The position numbers were made by a program, and so were the translations under genes. 64,000 nucleotides of DNA from Aliarcobacter sp017996075 (lineage in GTDB: Bacteria; Campylobacterota; Campylobacteria; Campylobacterales; Arcobacteraceae). Positions 33,509 to 41,604 of the stretch are shown here, piece by piece. Every line of letters begins with the position of its first letter. Positions within the stretch are counted from its first letter, which is position 1. The notes under the pieces are model-generated. The model made no database searches, had not been told where the DNA came from, and saw only the letters and a program-made list of their open reading frames with translations. Location of the stretch: the NCBI RefSeq assembly GCF_051062515.1, contig NZ_JAMXEK010000003.1, one strand, 5' to 3'.

Positions 33509-34252
33509 ATGGAACTGCAAAATAAAGTAGCTATCGTTACAGGTGGAGCTAGTGGTCTTGGAAAAGCTATAACTGAGATACTTTTGCAAAATGGTACAAA
33601 AGTTGTTGTACTTGATATAAATAGTGTATTACTTGATAGTTTAGAAGAAAATGAGAATTTATTGAAAATAGTGTGTGATATCACAAAAGAAGAAGAGATA
33701 TCAAAAGCTATAGAGCAAACAAAAGAGAAGTTTAAAAAAATAGACGTACTAGTAAACAATGCAGGTATTTTATATAGTGAACCGCTTATAAACATAATGT
33801 CAAAAGAGAAACGACATAGTATAGAAAAATGGCAAAAAGTGATAGATATAAACCTAACAGCTCCTTTTGTACTAGGCTCTTATGTGGCGGAGCAAATGAT
33901 CTTGAGTAGAACAAAAGGCGTAATCATAAATATAAGTTCCATCAGTGCCAAAGGTAATGCTGGACAAAGTGCATACAGTGCTGCAAAAGCAGGCTTGGAG
34001 TCTATGACAACAGTTTGGGCAAAGGAGCTTGGAGGCTTTGGGATAAGAAGTGTTGCTATTGCTCCAGGGTTTATGGATACAGAATCAACCCATGTAGCTG
34101 TCAATGAGAAGATACTACAAGAGATGAAAAATCAAACTCCTATCAAAAGATTGGGGAAATCAGAACATATAGCAGATACCGTAAAGTTTGTGATAGAAAA
34201 TGAGCATATAAGTGGAAAAACTTTAGAGATTGATGGAGGATTGGTGATATGA
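33509..34252 (+). CDS. FabG-like SDR oxidoreductase 1
   Basis: A 247-residue classical SDR. The NAD(P) motif is TGGASGLGKAI (11-21), NNAG near residue 85, the catalytic Ser in NISSISAKG, and YSAAKAGLESM with the Tyr/Lys pair. IDGG near the end is typical of FabG. Adjacent to a carrier protein, it probably reduces a 3-oxoacyl-ACP to the 3-hydroxyacyl form, or oxidises a hydroxyacyl group; direct action on a sugar is possible. It begins immediately after the ACP stop and overlaps the next gene by four bases. Confidence 0.86.
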   Translation: MELQNKVAIVTGGASGLGKAITEILLQNGTKVVVLDINSVLLDSLEENENLLKIVCDITKEEEISKAIEQTKEKFKKIDVLVNNAGILYSEPLINIMSKEKRHSIEKWQKVIDINLTAPFVLGSYVAEQMILSRTKGVIINISSISAKGNAGQSAYSAAKAGLESMTTVWAKELGGFGIRSVAIAPGFMDTESTHVAVNEKILQEMKNQTPIKRLGKSEHIADTVKFVIENEHISGKTLEIDGGLVI

Positions 34253-35019
34253 ATTTTGAAGAAGGATTTGACTTTAGAAATTTTTATGCAGAGCGTGATA
34301 AATTTTATTGGGAAGAAGTAGAAGCATTAAAAAGGGATTATAATATACCACTTGAAACTATTTTGAAAAATTATATGGCTTTTATTCAAAGACGAGACTT
34401 ACCTCAATTATTAGCATATTATGATCTATTAAAACAAGTAAAAGATTTACCTGGTTCAATTGTGGAGGTAGGTGTTTTTATGGGAAATGGTTTATTTACC
34501 TGGTCAAAGTTAATTGAAACTTTTTTCCCTGGAAATAGAGGGAAAAAAGTTTTTGGTTTTGATAACTTTAACGGATATGAGCAAGAGATACTAGACTGTG
34601 ATGTTAAAGCGGTTGAATACATAAAAAATCTTGTAGGCGATTTTAAGATAGACTATAGCTTTGTTCATAAGCTTGAAAAATTACATAATCTTGACTCAAT
34701 GATCCCAGGTGTTGAGAGGGTTAAAATTTATAATGGAAACTTTGACACAACATTTGAAAATTTTAAAAAAGAAAATTATGGTGTTAGATTAAAAATATTA
34801 GTTGTTGATGTTAACCTATATTTACCGACGAAAAATGCTTTGGATTCTTTTTATGATTTACTAGTGCCAGGGGGAGTAATAGTTTTAAGAGGTTATGGTG
34901 TTAAGCCATGGGAAGGTGAAAGTAAGGCTGTCGATGAATTTATGGAATTAAAAGGTATCAACAAAATGCACAGTTTTGATTTTTCAATGTATCCAGCGTT
35001 ATATTTAATAAAAGAATGA
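34249..35019 (+). CDS. TylF-like methyltransferase with altered metal site
   Basis: A 256-residue protein with the macrocin-O-methyltransferase (TylF/NovP) fold. SIVEVGVFMGNGLFTW is the SAM loop and VFGFDNFNGY the following acidic strand. LVVDVNLYLPTKNALDSFYD and VPGGVIVLRGYGV correspond to the regions that in TylF-type sugar O-methyltransferases hold D-x-D-L-Y and a D-D-Y-G pair for the metal. Here these read D-V-N and L-R-G-Y-G, so part of the metal site is missing. It may be inactive, use another chemistry, or serve as a partner of the next methyltransferase. It overlaps the SDR gene by four bases. Confidence 0.75.
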   Translation: MNFEEGFDFRNFYAERDKFYWEEVEALKRDYNIPLETILKNYMAFIQRRDLPQLLAYYDLLKQVKDLPGSIVEVGVFMGNGLFTWSKLIETFFPGNRGKKVFGFDNFNGYEQEILDCDVKAVEYIKNLVGDFKIDYSFVHKLEKLHNLDSMIPGVERVKIYNGNFDTTFENFKKENYGVRLKILVVDVNLYLPTKNALDSFYDLLVPGGVIVLRGYGVKPWEGESKAVDEFMELKGINKMHSFDFSMYPALYLIKE

Positions 35020-35029
35020 GGAGTTAATA

Positions 35030-36004
35030 GTGAAGAGTATATATGTGTCACCTGTCGATAAAAGTAAGTTAAAAAGTGTAGATAATTATTATGAAGATTT
35101 AAATGGAAATAAATTCTATCTTGAAGATGGATTACCTGATTTTATTTATCCAAAAGAACTTCCAGAAAGTGATTTAGAGTCGATAGCTTGGTATAAAAAC
35201 AATGCAGCAGTATATGATGATTTTTTACCTCTTACTTTTGATACTTTTGGAGTAAATGAGGATGAAGAGCGCATGAAGCTTATTAAAGAATTGAAGTTAG
35301 AAAAAAACCATAAAGTTTTAGAAATAGGATGTGGAACTGGTCGGGATTCTGAAAAAATTGCAAATGAACTTGGTGAAAATGGAGAGCTGTATTTACAAGA
35401 TATTTCTAAAGAGATATTAGAAATAGGTGTAAAAAAATTTGCAGAAAAATCATTTAAACCAAAAATTGAATTTTCTTTAGCAAATGGATATTATTTACCT
35501 TTTGAAGACAATTACTTTGATAGAGTATTTCATTTTGGTGGGTTGAATACTTTTGGAGATATAAAAAGAGCATTTGAAGAGATGGTGAGGGTAGTTAAGC
35601 CTGGTGGTAGAATTGTTGTAGGTGATGAAAACATGCCTATTTGGTTGAGAGAAACAGAGTTTGGAAAAGTATTGATGAATTCAAACCCTCATTACAAATA
35701 TCATTTACCGCTAGAGTATCTTCCTGTTGAAGCAAGAAATGTAAAACTTGAATGGTTTATTGGTGGGGTGTTCTATTTCATATCTTTTGATGTAGAAATT
35801 GGTGAACCAAAAGCCAATATTGATTTTGAAATACCTGGTATAAGAGGTGGAACCCATAGAACTAGATACTACGGACATATCGAAGGGGTAGATCAAGAAA
35901 CTGTAGAATTAGCTAAAAAAGCAAGAGGAAAAAGTGGAAAAAGTATGTATAGATGGTTAAATGAGACGATAAAAAATGCAGCTAAAAAAGAGTTAGAGGA
36001 ATAG
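35030..36004 (+). CDS. Class I SAM-dependent methyltransferase
   Basis: A 324-residue methyltransferase with a GTG start; GAGGAG lies six bases upstream. The SAM motif VLEIGCGTGRDSEKIA is near residue 95, then LYLQDISKEILEIG, FSLANGYYLPFEDNYFDRVF (post-I and motif II), and VRVVKPGGRIVVGDENM (motif III). The N-terminal 50 residues look like a Trm112-type domain without its cysteines, as in some sugar methyltransferases. The C-terminal 100 residues are an added domain of unknown role. Probably it methylates the amino sugar or its acyl group. Confidence 0.83.
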   Translation: MKSIYVSPVDKSKLKSVDNYYEDLNGNKFYLEDGLPDFIYPKELPESDLESIAWYKNNAAVYDDFLPLTFDTFGVNEDEERMKLIKELKLEKNHKVLEIGCGTGRDSEKIANELGENGELYLQDISKEILEIGVKKFAEKSFKPKIEFSLANGYYLPFEDNYFDRVFHFGGLNTFGDIKRAFEEMVRVVKPGGRIVVGDENMPIWLRETEFGKVLMNSNPHYKYHLPLEYLPVEARNVKLEWFIGGVFYFISFDVEIGEPKANIDFEIPGIRGGTHRTRYYGHIEGVDQETVELAKKARGKSGKSMYRWLNETIKNAAKKELEE

Positions 36005-36007
36005 TTA

Positions 36008-36961
36008 ATGTTTAAATGGAAAAAACAAGGACTTATTTTCAAACCTGATACTTCTAAAAAATGGATGCAATCACATGCTCAAGTTCCATACTCTGTAATT
36101 TTTGAAAATTTTGTTAGGGTTTACTTCTCAACACGAGAAGCACAAGATAGTTTTGGGCAGTTTAAAAGTTATAGTGGTTATGTAGATTTAGATAGAAATA
36201 ATTTATCTAATGTAATTTCCATTTCAGAAGAACCAATTATTGAGTTAGGTGGACTTGGTGAATTTGATGAATTTGGTTCAATGGCTGGGAGTGTAGTTAG
36301 GTATAGAGATGAGTATTTTTTATACTATTGTGGTTGGCAAAGATCAGTTTCTACACCATATAATTGGGCGATAGGATTAGCAAAAAGTAAAGATGGGAAG
36401 GTATTTAACAAAATAGGTAAAGGTCCTATTTTAGGTTCTATATTAAATGAACCATATTTACAAGCTTGTCCTATTGTATATAAACTAGATGATAGTAATT
36501 GGCATATGTATTATTTATCAGGTATTAAATGGATTGAGCTTCCAAGTGGAAAAAAGGAATCACAATATCTTTTAATGCATGCATTTAGTGAAAATGGCAT
36601 AAGTTGGGAAAGAAGAGGGAATCCTATAATAGAACCATTGGTTGAGGATGAATGTCAAACAAGTTGCAGTATCATAAAAAAAGATGGTAAATACCATATG
36701 TTTTTTTCTTATAGACATGGAACACATTTTAGAGAAGACCCAAGTCGAGGTTATAGAATTGGATATGCATGGTCGGATGATTTTATTAACTGGAAAAGAG
36801 ATGATAAAAAAGCAGGTATTGATATAAGTCAAGAAGGTTGGGACTCTGAAATGGTTGCTTATCCACATGTCACAGAAATAGATGGAAGAACAATAATGTT
36901 TTATTGTGGAAACTACTTTGGTAAAGAAGGCTTTGGTTATGCAGTTTTGGAGGAGTGGTGA
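36008..36961 (+). CDS. GH43/GH130-like beta-propeller protein
   Basis: A 317-residue five-bladed beta-propeller of the GH43/GH130-like class. Repeats with aromatic-acid signatures are visible: VRVYFSTREAQDS, YFLYYCGWQRS, WAIGLAKSKDGKVFNK, WHMYYLSGIKW, ISWERRGNPII, KYHMFFSYRH, IGYAWSDDFINWKR and GWDSEMVAYPH. Members hydrolyse or phosphorolyse glycosidic bonds, or use the fold to bind sugars. There is no signal peptide, so it acts in the cytoplasm on a sugar nucleotide or glycan intermediate. A hydrolase inside a biosynthetic operon is unusual. The last bases overlap the adenylation gene start. Confidence 0.8.
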   Translation: MFKWKKQGLIFKPDTSKKWMQSHAQVPYSVIFENFVRVYFSTREAQDSFGQFKSYSGYVDLDRNNLSNVISISEEPIIELGGLGEFDEFGSMAGSVVRYRDEYFLYYCGWQRSVSTPYNWAIGLAKSKDGKVFNKIGKGPILGSILNEPYLQACPIVYKLDDSNWHMYYLSGIKWIELPSGKKESQYLLMHAFSENGISWERRGNPIIEPLVEDECQTSCSIIKKDGKYHMFFSYRHGTHFREDPSRGYRIGYAWSDDFINWKRDDKKAGIDISQEGWDSEMVAYPHVTEIDGRTIMFYCGNYFGKEGFGYAVLEEW

Positions 36962-38508
36962 ATTATTTAAATCTAGCTGATTATTTTTATGATATAGCAA
37001 ATAAATACTATAGTGAAATAGCTTTAAGATATAAAGATAAAAATTTAAACTACGATGAACTCAACAAGTTATCAAACAAAATTGCAAACTATTTTTTGGA
37101 TAACGGTATCAAAGCTTATGATGTGATAGGGATATTTAATACCAAAGAACCTCTCGGCTATGCAAGTATGCTGGCATGCCTTAAAATAGGGGCTACATAT
37201 ACGAATATTGACGAAGAAAATCCTTTGGCTAGACTAGAAAAAATACTAAACAGTTGCAAGCCAAAACTACTTATCAGTGATCATGCTCCATCAAGCCTGA
37301 TAAAAAATGTTGCAAGTTCTATGTGTATAGATGTAGTTGATTTTAGTAACAGTGATGAACTCAAAAGTTTCAGTGACAAAAACTTAGAAACTTCAAAGCA
37401 AATCATCGGCTCAACCCCTTCATACATCATGTTTACTTCAGGTAGTACTGGCACGCCAAAGGGTGTGACGATATCTCATGCAAATATTTTAAGCTTTTTA
37501 GGATGGAGCATACAAAGATATGAGGTAACAAGTAAGGATAGATTTGCCGGGGTTAGCCCAATGTATTTTGATAACTCTGTTTTTGACTTTTACACGGCAC
37601 TCTTTAGTGGAGCTAGTTTGGTACCTATAAAAAAAGAGATTACAACAAATCTACCTAAGCTTATAGATTTAGTGGAGAATATGCAATGCACTATATGGTT
37701 TAGCGTACCATCTTTTTTGGTATATCTTCAAACTATGAGAGCGTTAAGTGAGAAAACTTTTCAAAGTATCAGGGTATTTACCTTTGGTGGAGAAGGATTT
37801 CCGAAATCAGAGCTTAAAAAACTGTACAGTCTTTATGGGCATCAAGCAAAGCTAATAAATGTATATGGACCGACTGAAGGGACTTGCATATGTTCATCGT
37901 ATGATATATCTGAAAAAGACTTTGAAGATATGAATACTTTAGCACCGCTTGGAACCATCAACCAAAACTTTGAATATATAATAGTAAATGAGAATATGCA
38001 AGAAGTCCAAAATGGGGAGAAAGGAGAACTTTGTTTAATTGGTCCAAATGTAGCTTTGGGATATTATAATGATATGAAAAGGACTAATCAAAGCTTTGTA
38101 CAAAACCCGAAGATAACCACTCACAAAGACATCATCTATAAAACGGGTGACATAGTTTATAAAAAGGATAGTTTATTATGGTTTGTAGGAAGAGTTGACA
38201 ATCAAATAAAACATATGGGCTATAGAATAGAACTTGAAGAGATAGAATCCGCTTTAAATGGAGTTCATTATATTCAACAATCAGCAGTAGTATATAATAA
38301 AATCAATGAAAAATATGGAAAAATTATTGCTTTTGTAGTAACAAAAAGCAATATCAAAGAAAATGAAATAAAAAGTGAATTAGCTAAACTACTCCCAGAG
38401 TATATGATACCAAATATTATAGAAATAAAAAAAGAACTTCCTAAAAATGCAAATGGAAAAATTGATAAATCAAGTATAGCTAGAAATTTAATATCAAGGA
38501 AAAAATAA
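36958..38508 (+). CDS. Adenylation enzyme (DltA-like, amino/hydroxy acid-ACP ligase)
   Basis: A 516-residue stand-alone adenylation domain. Core motifs are YIMFTSGSTGTPKGVTISH (A3), FDNSVFDFY (A4), VYGPTEGTC (A5), YKTGDIVY (A7), VGRVDNQIKHMGYRIELEEI (A8) and PKNANGKIDK with the A10 Lys. The Asp in A4 that contacts an amino group suggests an amino-acid substrate, as in DltA. It would load the carrier protein at 33284 as an acyl thioester. Two GTG codons lie in tandem; I use the second (36958), four bases after GGAGG, which overlaps the previous stop as GTGA. Confidence 0.85.
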   Translation: MNYLNLADYFYDIANKYYSEIALRYKDKNLNYDELNKLSNKIANYFLDNGIKAYDVIGIFNTKEPLGYASMLACLKIGATYTNIDEENPLARLEKILNSCKPKLLISDHAPSSLIKNVASSMCIDVVDFSNSDELKSFSDKNLETSKQIIGSTPSYIMFTSGSTGTPKGVTISHANILSFLGWSIQRYEVTSKDRFAGVSPMYFDNSVFDFYTALFSGASLVPIKKEITTNLPKLIDLVENMQCTIWFSVPSFLVYLQTMRALSEKTFQSIRVFTFGGEGFPKSELKKLYSLYGHQAKLINVYGPTEGTCICSSYDISEKDFEDMNTLAPLGTINQNFEYIIVNENMQEVQNGEKGELCLIGPNVALGYYNDMKRTNQSFVQNPKITTHKDIIYKTGDIVYKKDSLLWFVGRVDNQIKHMGYRIELEEIESALNGVHYIQQSAVVYNKINEKYGKIIAFVVTKSNIKENEIKSELAKLLPEYMIPNIIEIKKELPKNANGKIDKSSIARNLISRKK

Positions 38509-39351
38509 ATGAACATATCATTAAAATTTAAAAAAGCTTTGAAGAAAATCATACAAGAGATAGACCCCAATATACATCATGCAGAGCTTCCTATTTCAGT
38601 TGTAATCCCTATGAGATATATACCAGACTATTTGGAAAAGAATGAAGAGTTGTTAGCAAATGCTTTTAATAGGCTAAAAGATAAAAAATCACAAAAAACA
38701 TTTTTATGTCTAGTTGCTGCTACAATCACAAACAATCATAGATTTTACTATCATGCTTTATCAAATTATAAGCAATACTATAATCCTTTAGTTAAGCCAG
38801 AAAAAAATGATATTATAATTGATGCAGGTGGTTTTGATGGAATAGGAGCAATTGATTTTATAAATTATTTAAAAGGAAAAGGTAGAATAATAACTTTAGA
38901 ACCTAGTCCGAGCAACTTTAAAATATTAGAAAAAAACATAGCATTAGCAAGATATAGTCAAAATATAATTTCTATAAACAAGGCTAGTTGGAACAAAAAA
39001 GATACACTCTTTTTTTCACATGATATTACTCATCCAGGAGCAAGAATTACAAATAATCAAACGCCACATAAAATTCATGCAATAGATATTGATAGTCTAA
39101 TAAAAGAACTTAAAGAAGACAAAGTTTCTATAATAAAAATGGACGTAGAGGGTTCTGAACTTAAATCTCTATATGGATGCCTAGATACAATAAAAAAATA
39201 CAAACCGAAGCTACAAATATCTGTGTATCATAGACCGGAAGATTTATGGGAAATTTCAAATTTTATAGAAAATCTAAACTTAGGATATAAACAATATTTA
39301 GGTCATCATTATTATGGTTTGTGGGAGTCAGTGCTTTATGCAAAAGTTTAA
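38509..39351 (+). CDS. FkbM-family methyltransferase
   Basis: A 280-residue methyltransferase. The FkbM-type SAM site is IIIDAGGFDGIGAIDF near residue 104, followed by RIITLEPSPSNFKILEKNI and VSIIKMDVEGSELKSLYGC, whose M-D-V-E-G is the family hallmark. FkbM enzymes O-methylate sugars and polyketides. The first 90 residues are helical, with an N-terminal basic stretch of unknown role. It starts on the base after the adenylation stop and overlaps the next glycosyltransferase by 14 bases. Confidence 0.86.
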   Translation: MNISLKFKKALKKIIQEIDPNIHHAELPISVVIPMRYIPDYLEKNEELLANAFNRLKDKKSQKTFLCLVAATITNNHRFYYHALSNYKQYYNPLVKPEKNDIIIDAGGFDGIGAIDFINYLKGKGRIITLEPSPSNFKILEKNIALARYSQNIISINKASWNKKDTLFFSHDITHPGARITNNQTPHKIHAIDIDSLIKELKEDKVSIIKMDVEGSELKSLYGCLDTIKKYKPKLQISVYHRPEDLWEISNFIENLNLGYKQYLGHHYYGLWESVLYAKV

Positions 39352-40669
39352 TGATAATATATATAAAAATCAAAGAAATGAAGAACAAATAATGTCTAAT
39401 TGGAGAGGTAACATAAATAATCCAAAAGTTACAATTTTATGCATTACTTACAATCATGAAAAATATATAGAAGATTCTATAAATGGCTTCTTAATACAAG
39501 AAACTGACTTTGAATTTGAAATTTTAATTCTTGATGATGCATCTACTGATAATACTGCAAATATTATTAAAAAATATGAACAAATGTACCCAAAAATAAT
39601 AAAACCAATTTATCAAAAAGAAAATCAATATTCAAAAGGTTCAAAATATTTTTGGGATCTGCTTTTCTCAAATGCAAAAGGTAAATACATAGCTATTTGT
39701 GAAGGAGATGACTATTGGACAGATTCTACAAAACTTCAAAAACAAGTTGATTTTCTAAAAGATAACAAAAAATATATGGCATGTTACCATAATACTGGAA
39801 TATTAAGAGAAAATAAAAATAAAAATAACTTAGAATTAATTAGTAATACAATAAAAGATATTTTCAAGATAGAAGATTTTGCAAAAGGTAAAATATATTT
39901 TCATACTAGTTCTTTAATCTTTAGATTTAATGATAAGATAAAGAAAAAAATAATAACCCATTACTCACATAAAAATTTTGGAGATCGATTTTTATCTATT
40001 TTATTAGCATCATTGGGTCCTATAAAATATATTAATAGAGTAATGTCAGTTTATAGAATTCATAACAATGGAGTATGGTCTAGTTTATCAAGAGAAAAAC
40101 AAGCTATATCTAACTTATCAATTCTTATTCAAGCATATAACACTTTAGGAATAGAATATCGTGATTATTTTTTAGAATCCTTTTTGATAAATTTCAAAAC
40201 TAAAGATATAGATAAAAACAATATTATTGAAACAACAAAAGAGTTATTAAAAGATGAAACAAAAGAAAGTTTAATAGAAAAAATTTCTAGAACAACGAAA
40301 CTAAAAAATAATTATTTCAATATACTATTTTCAAAAAAATTAAATGTAATCTACTCTAAATTAGAAAACTTGAAAAATAATTTAGAAAATTTTATTATTT
40401 ACGGTTCAGGAACGGGAATGGATTTAGTTTTAAGTAAATTATGTAAATCTAAAATCTTATTTGCTGTAGATATAGATGAAAATAAAAATAATTTAATAAA
40501 AAATGATATAAAAATTATTAGTCTTTCAAATTTTAAAAATTATGATAACAAAAAAACAAAAATTATAATAACTGTATTTGGTAGAGCAGATGAAATAAAA
40601 GAAAATCTAATAACTACATATAAAGTAGATAAAAATAGAATAATTTCATTGGACATTTTAGATGACTAA
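39338..40669 (+). CDS. Family 2 glycosyltransferase with C-terminal Rossmann-like domain
   Basis: A 443-residue GT2. Its catalytic domain begins about residue 25 with VTILCITYNHEKYIEDSING, then FEILILDDASTDNTANII and YIAICEGDDYWTD, the metal site. The last 100 residues form a second domain starting FIIYGSGTGMDLVLSKL (a G-x-G-x-G nucleotide loop), ILFAVDIDENKNN and KIIITVFGRADEIKENL, like the N-domain of PglD/NeuD. Two further genes in the window carry the same sort of module. The start is taken at 39338, which overlaps the FkbM gene; 39314 would add eight codons. Donor and acceptor unknown. Confidence 0.82.
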   Translation: MQKFNDNIYKNQRNEEQIMSNWRGNINNPKVTILCITYNHEKYIEDSINGFLIQETDFEFEILILDDASTDNTANIIKKYEQMYPKIIKPIYQKENQYSKGSKYFWDLLFSNAKGKYIAICEGDDYWTDSTKLQKQVDFLKDNKKYMACYHNTGILRENKNKNNLELISNTIKDIFKIEDFAKGKIYFHTSSLIFRFNDKIKKKIITHYSHKNFGDRFLSILLASLGPIKYINRVMSVYRIHNNGVWSSLSREKQAISNLSILIQAYNTLGIEYRDYFLESFLINFKTKDIDKNNIIETTKELLKDETKESLIEKISRTTKLKNNYFNILFSKKLNVIYSKLENLKNNLENFIIYGSGTGMDLVLSKLCKSKILFAVDIDENKNNLIKNDIKIISLSNFKNYDNKKTKIIITVFGRADEIKENLITTYKVDKNRIISLDILDD

Positions 40670-41084
40670 AGGCAGTTATGAAATTTATAATTTTGGAATA
40701 AAAGGAGATGAAAGAGGTTCTTTAATAGCAATAGAGCAAGGACATAATGCTCCATTTGAAATAAAAAGAGTGTACTATATCTTTGATACAAAAGAAGGTG
40801 TTGAACGAGGTTTTCATGCTCATATAAATCTTAAGCAAATATGTATTACTGTAAAAGGTTCTTGTACTTTTGTACTCGATGATGGACATAAAAGAGAAGA
40901 GATAAAACTTGATAATCCAAATCAAGGACTTTTTATAGAAGGACTTATTTGGAGAGAAATGAAAGATTTTAGTTCAGATTGTGTGTTAGTAGTATTAGCA
41001 AGTGAACATTACGACGAAAAAGATTATATTAGGGATTATGATAAATTTTTAGAAGAAGTAAGAAATGATTCATCAATTAGCTGA
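40662..41084 (+). CDS. fdtA: dTDP-4-keto-6-deoxyglucose 3,4-ketoisomerase (FdtA/QdtA-like)
   Basis: A 140-residue cupin of the FdtA/WxcM C-terminal family. It has KGDERGSLIAIEQ, YYIFDTKEGVERGFHAHINL (the His pair of the active site), ITVKGSCTFVLDDG, and SSDCVLVVLASEHYDEKDYI. It shifts the keto group from C4 to C3 of dTDP-4-keto-6-deoxyglucose, giving the substrate for a C3 aminotransferase. Sequence alone does not say whether the xylo (FdtA) or ribo (QdtA) product forms. It overlaps the glycosyltransferase by eight bases and the next acyltransferase by 20. Confidence 0.9.
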   Translation: MTKGSYEIYNFGIKGDERGSLIAIEQGHNAPFEIKRVYYIFDTKEGVERGFHAHINLKQICITVKGSCTFVLDDGHKREEIKLDNPNQGLFIEGLIWREMKDFSSDCVLVVLASEHYDEKDYIRDYDKFLEEVRNDSSIS

Positions 41085-41583
41085 TGTTCAAACTGAATAT
41101 ATTGGAGACAATACAAATGTTTGGCAATTTTGTGTAATTTTAGAAAATGCAAGAATAGGAAATAATTGTAATATAAATGCACAAGTTTTTGTAGAGAATG
41201 ATGTAATTATAGGAAATAATGTAACTATAAAAAGTGGTGTACAAATTTGGGATGGAATAACACTAGAAGATAATGTATTTATTGGGCCAAATGTAACTTT
41301 CGCAAATGATTACTTACCACGAAGTAAACAATATCCAAAAGAGTTTTTAAAAACAACTATAAAAAAATCAGCTTCTATTGGTGCAAATAGTACTATTTTA
41401 GGTGGAATCATAATAGGTGAATATGCAATGATTGGTGCTGGAAGTGTTGTAACAAAAGATGTAGGAACACAAGAGCTTTGGTATGGAAATCCAGCAAAAC
41501 ATAAAGGTTATGTTTGTAAATGTGGACAAAAGTGTGATGAAACTTTGATTTGTCAAGATTGTGAAATGGGGGGGGGTAAATAG
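41065..41583 (+). CDS. FdtC/QdtC-like sugar N-acyltransferase ending in a poly-G tract
   Basis: A 172-residue left-handed beta-helix acyltransferase. It has VWQFCVILENARIGNNCNIN, VFVENDVIIGNNVTIKSGV, WDGITLEDNVFIGPNVTFAND and GANSTILGGIIIGEYAMIGA. It probably acetylates the 3-amino group added by the FdtB-type enzyme to give Fuc3NAc or Qui3NAc. The end holds five Cys (KGYVCKCGQKC then ICQDC), a likely zinc-ribbon tail, and finishes EMGGGK, where the glycines are coded by nine consecutive G. Changes in that tract would alter only the tail and the spacing to the next gene. Confidence 0.87.
   Translation: MIHQLADVQTEYIGDNTNVWQFCVILENARIGNNCNINAQVFVENDVIIGNNVTIKSGVQIWDGITLEDNVFIGPNVTFANDYLPRSKQYPKEFLKTTIKKSASIGANSTILGGIIIGEYAMIGAGSVVTKDVGTQELWYGNPAKHKGYVCKCGQKCDETLICQDCEMGGGK
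41568..41576 (+). repeat. Nine-G homopolymer tract, candidate slippage site
   Basis: Nine consecutive G at the 3' end of the acyltransferase gene, the only such run I saw in this strongly AT-rich window. Runs of eight or more G are the classic phase-variable sites of Campylobacterota. As sequenced, the frame ends in TAG at 41581. One G fewer would extend the frame by ten codons to a TGA that overlaps the next ATG (41605) as ATGA. One G more would stop at once at TAA. Confidence 0.7.
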
Positions 41584-41604
41584 TTATGTTTGCCTAATGG
41601 CAGC

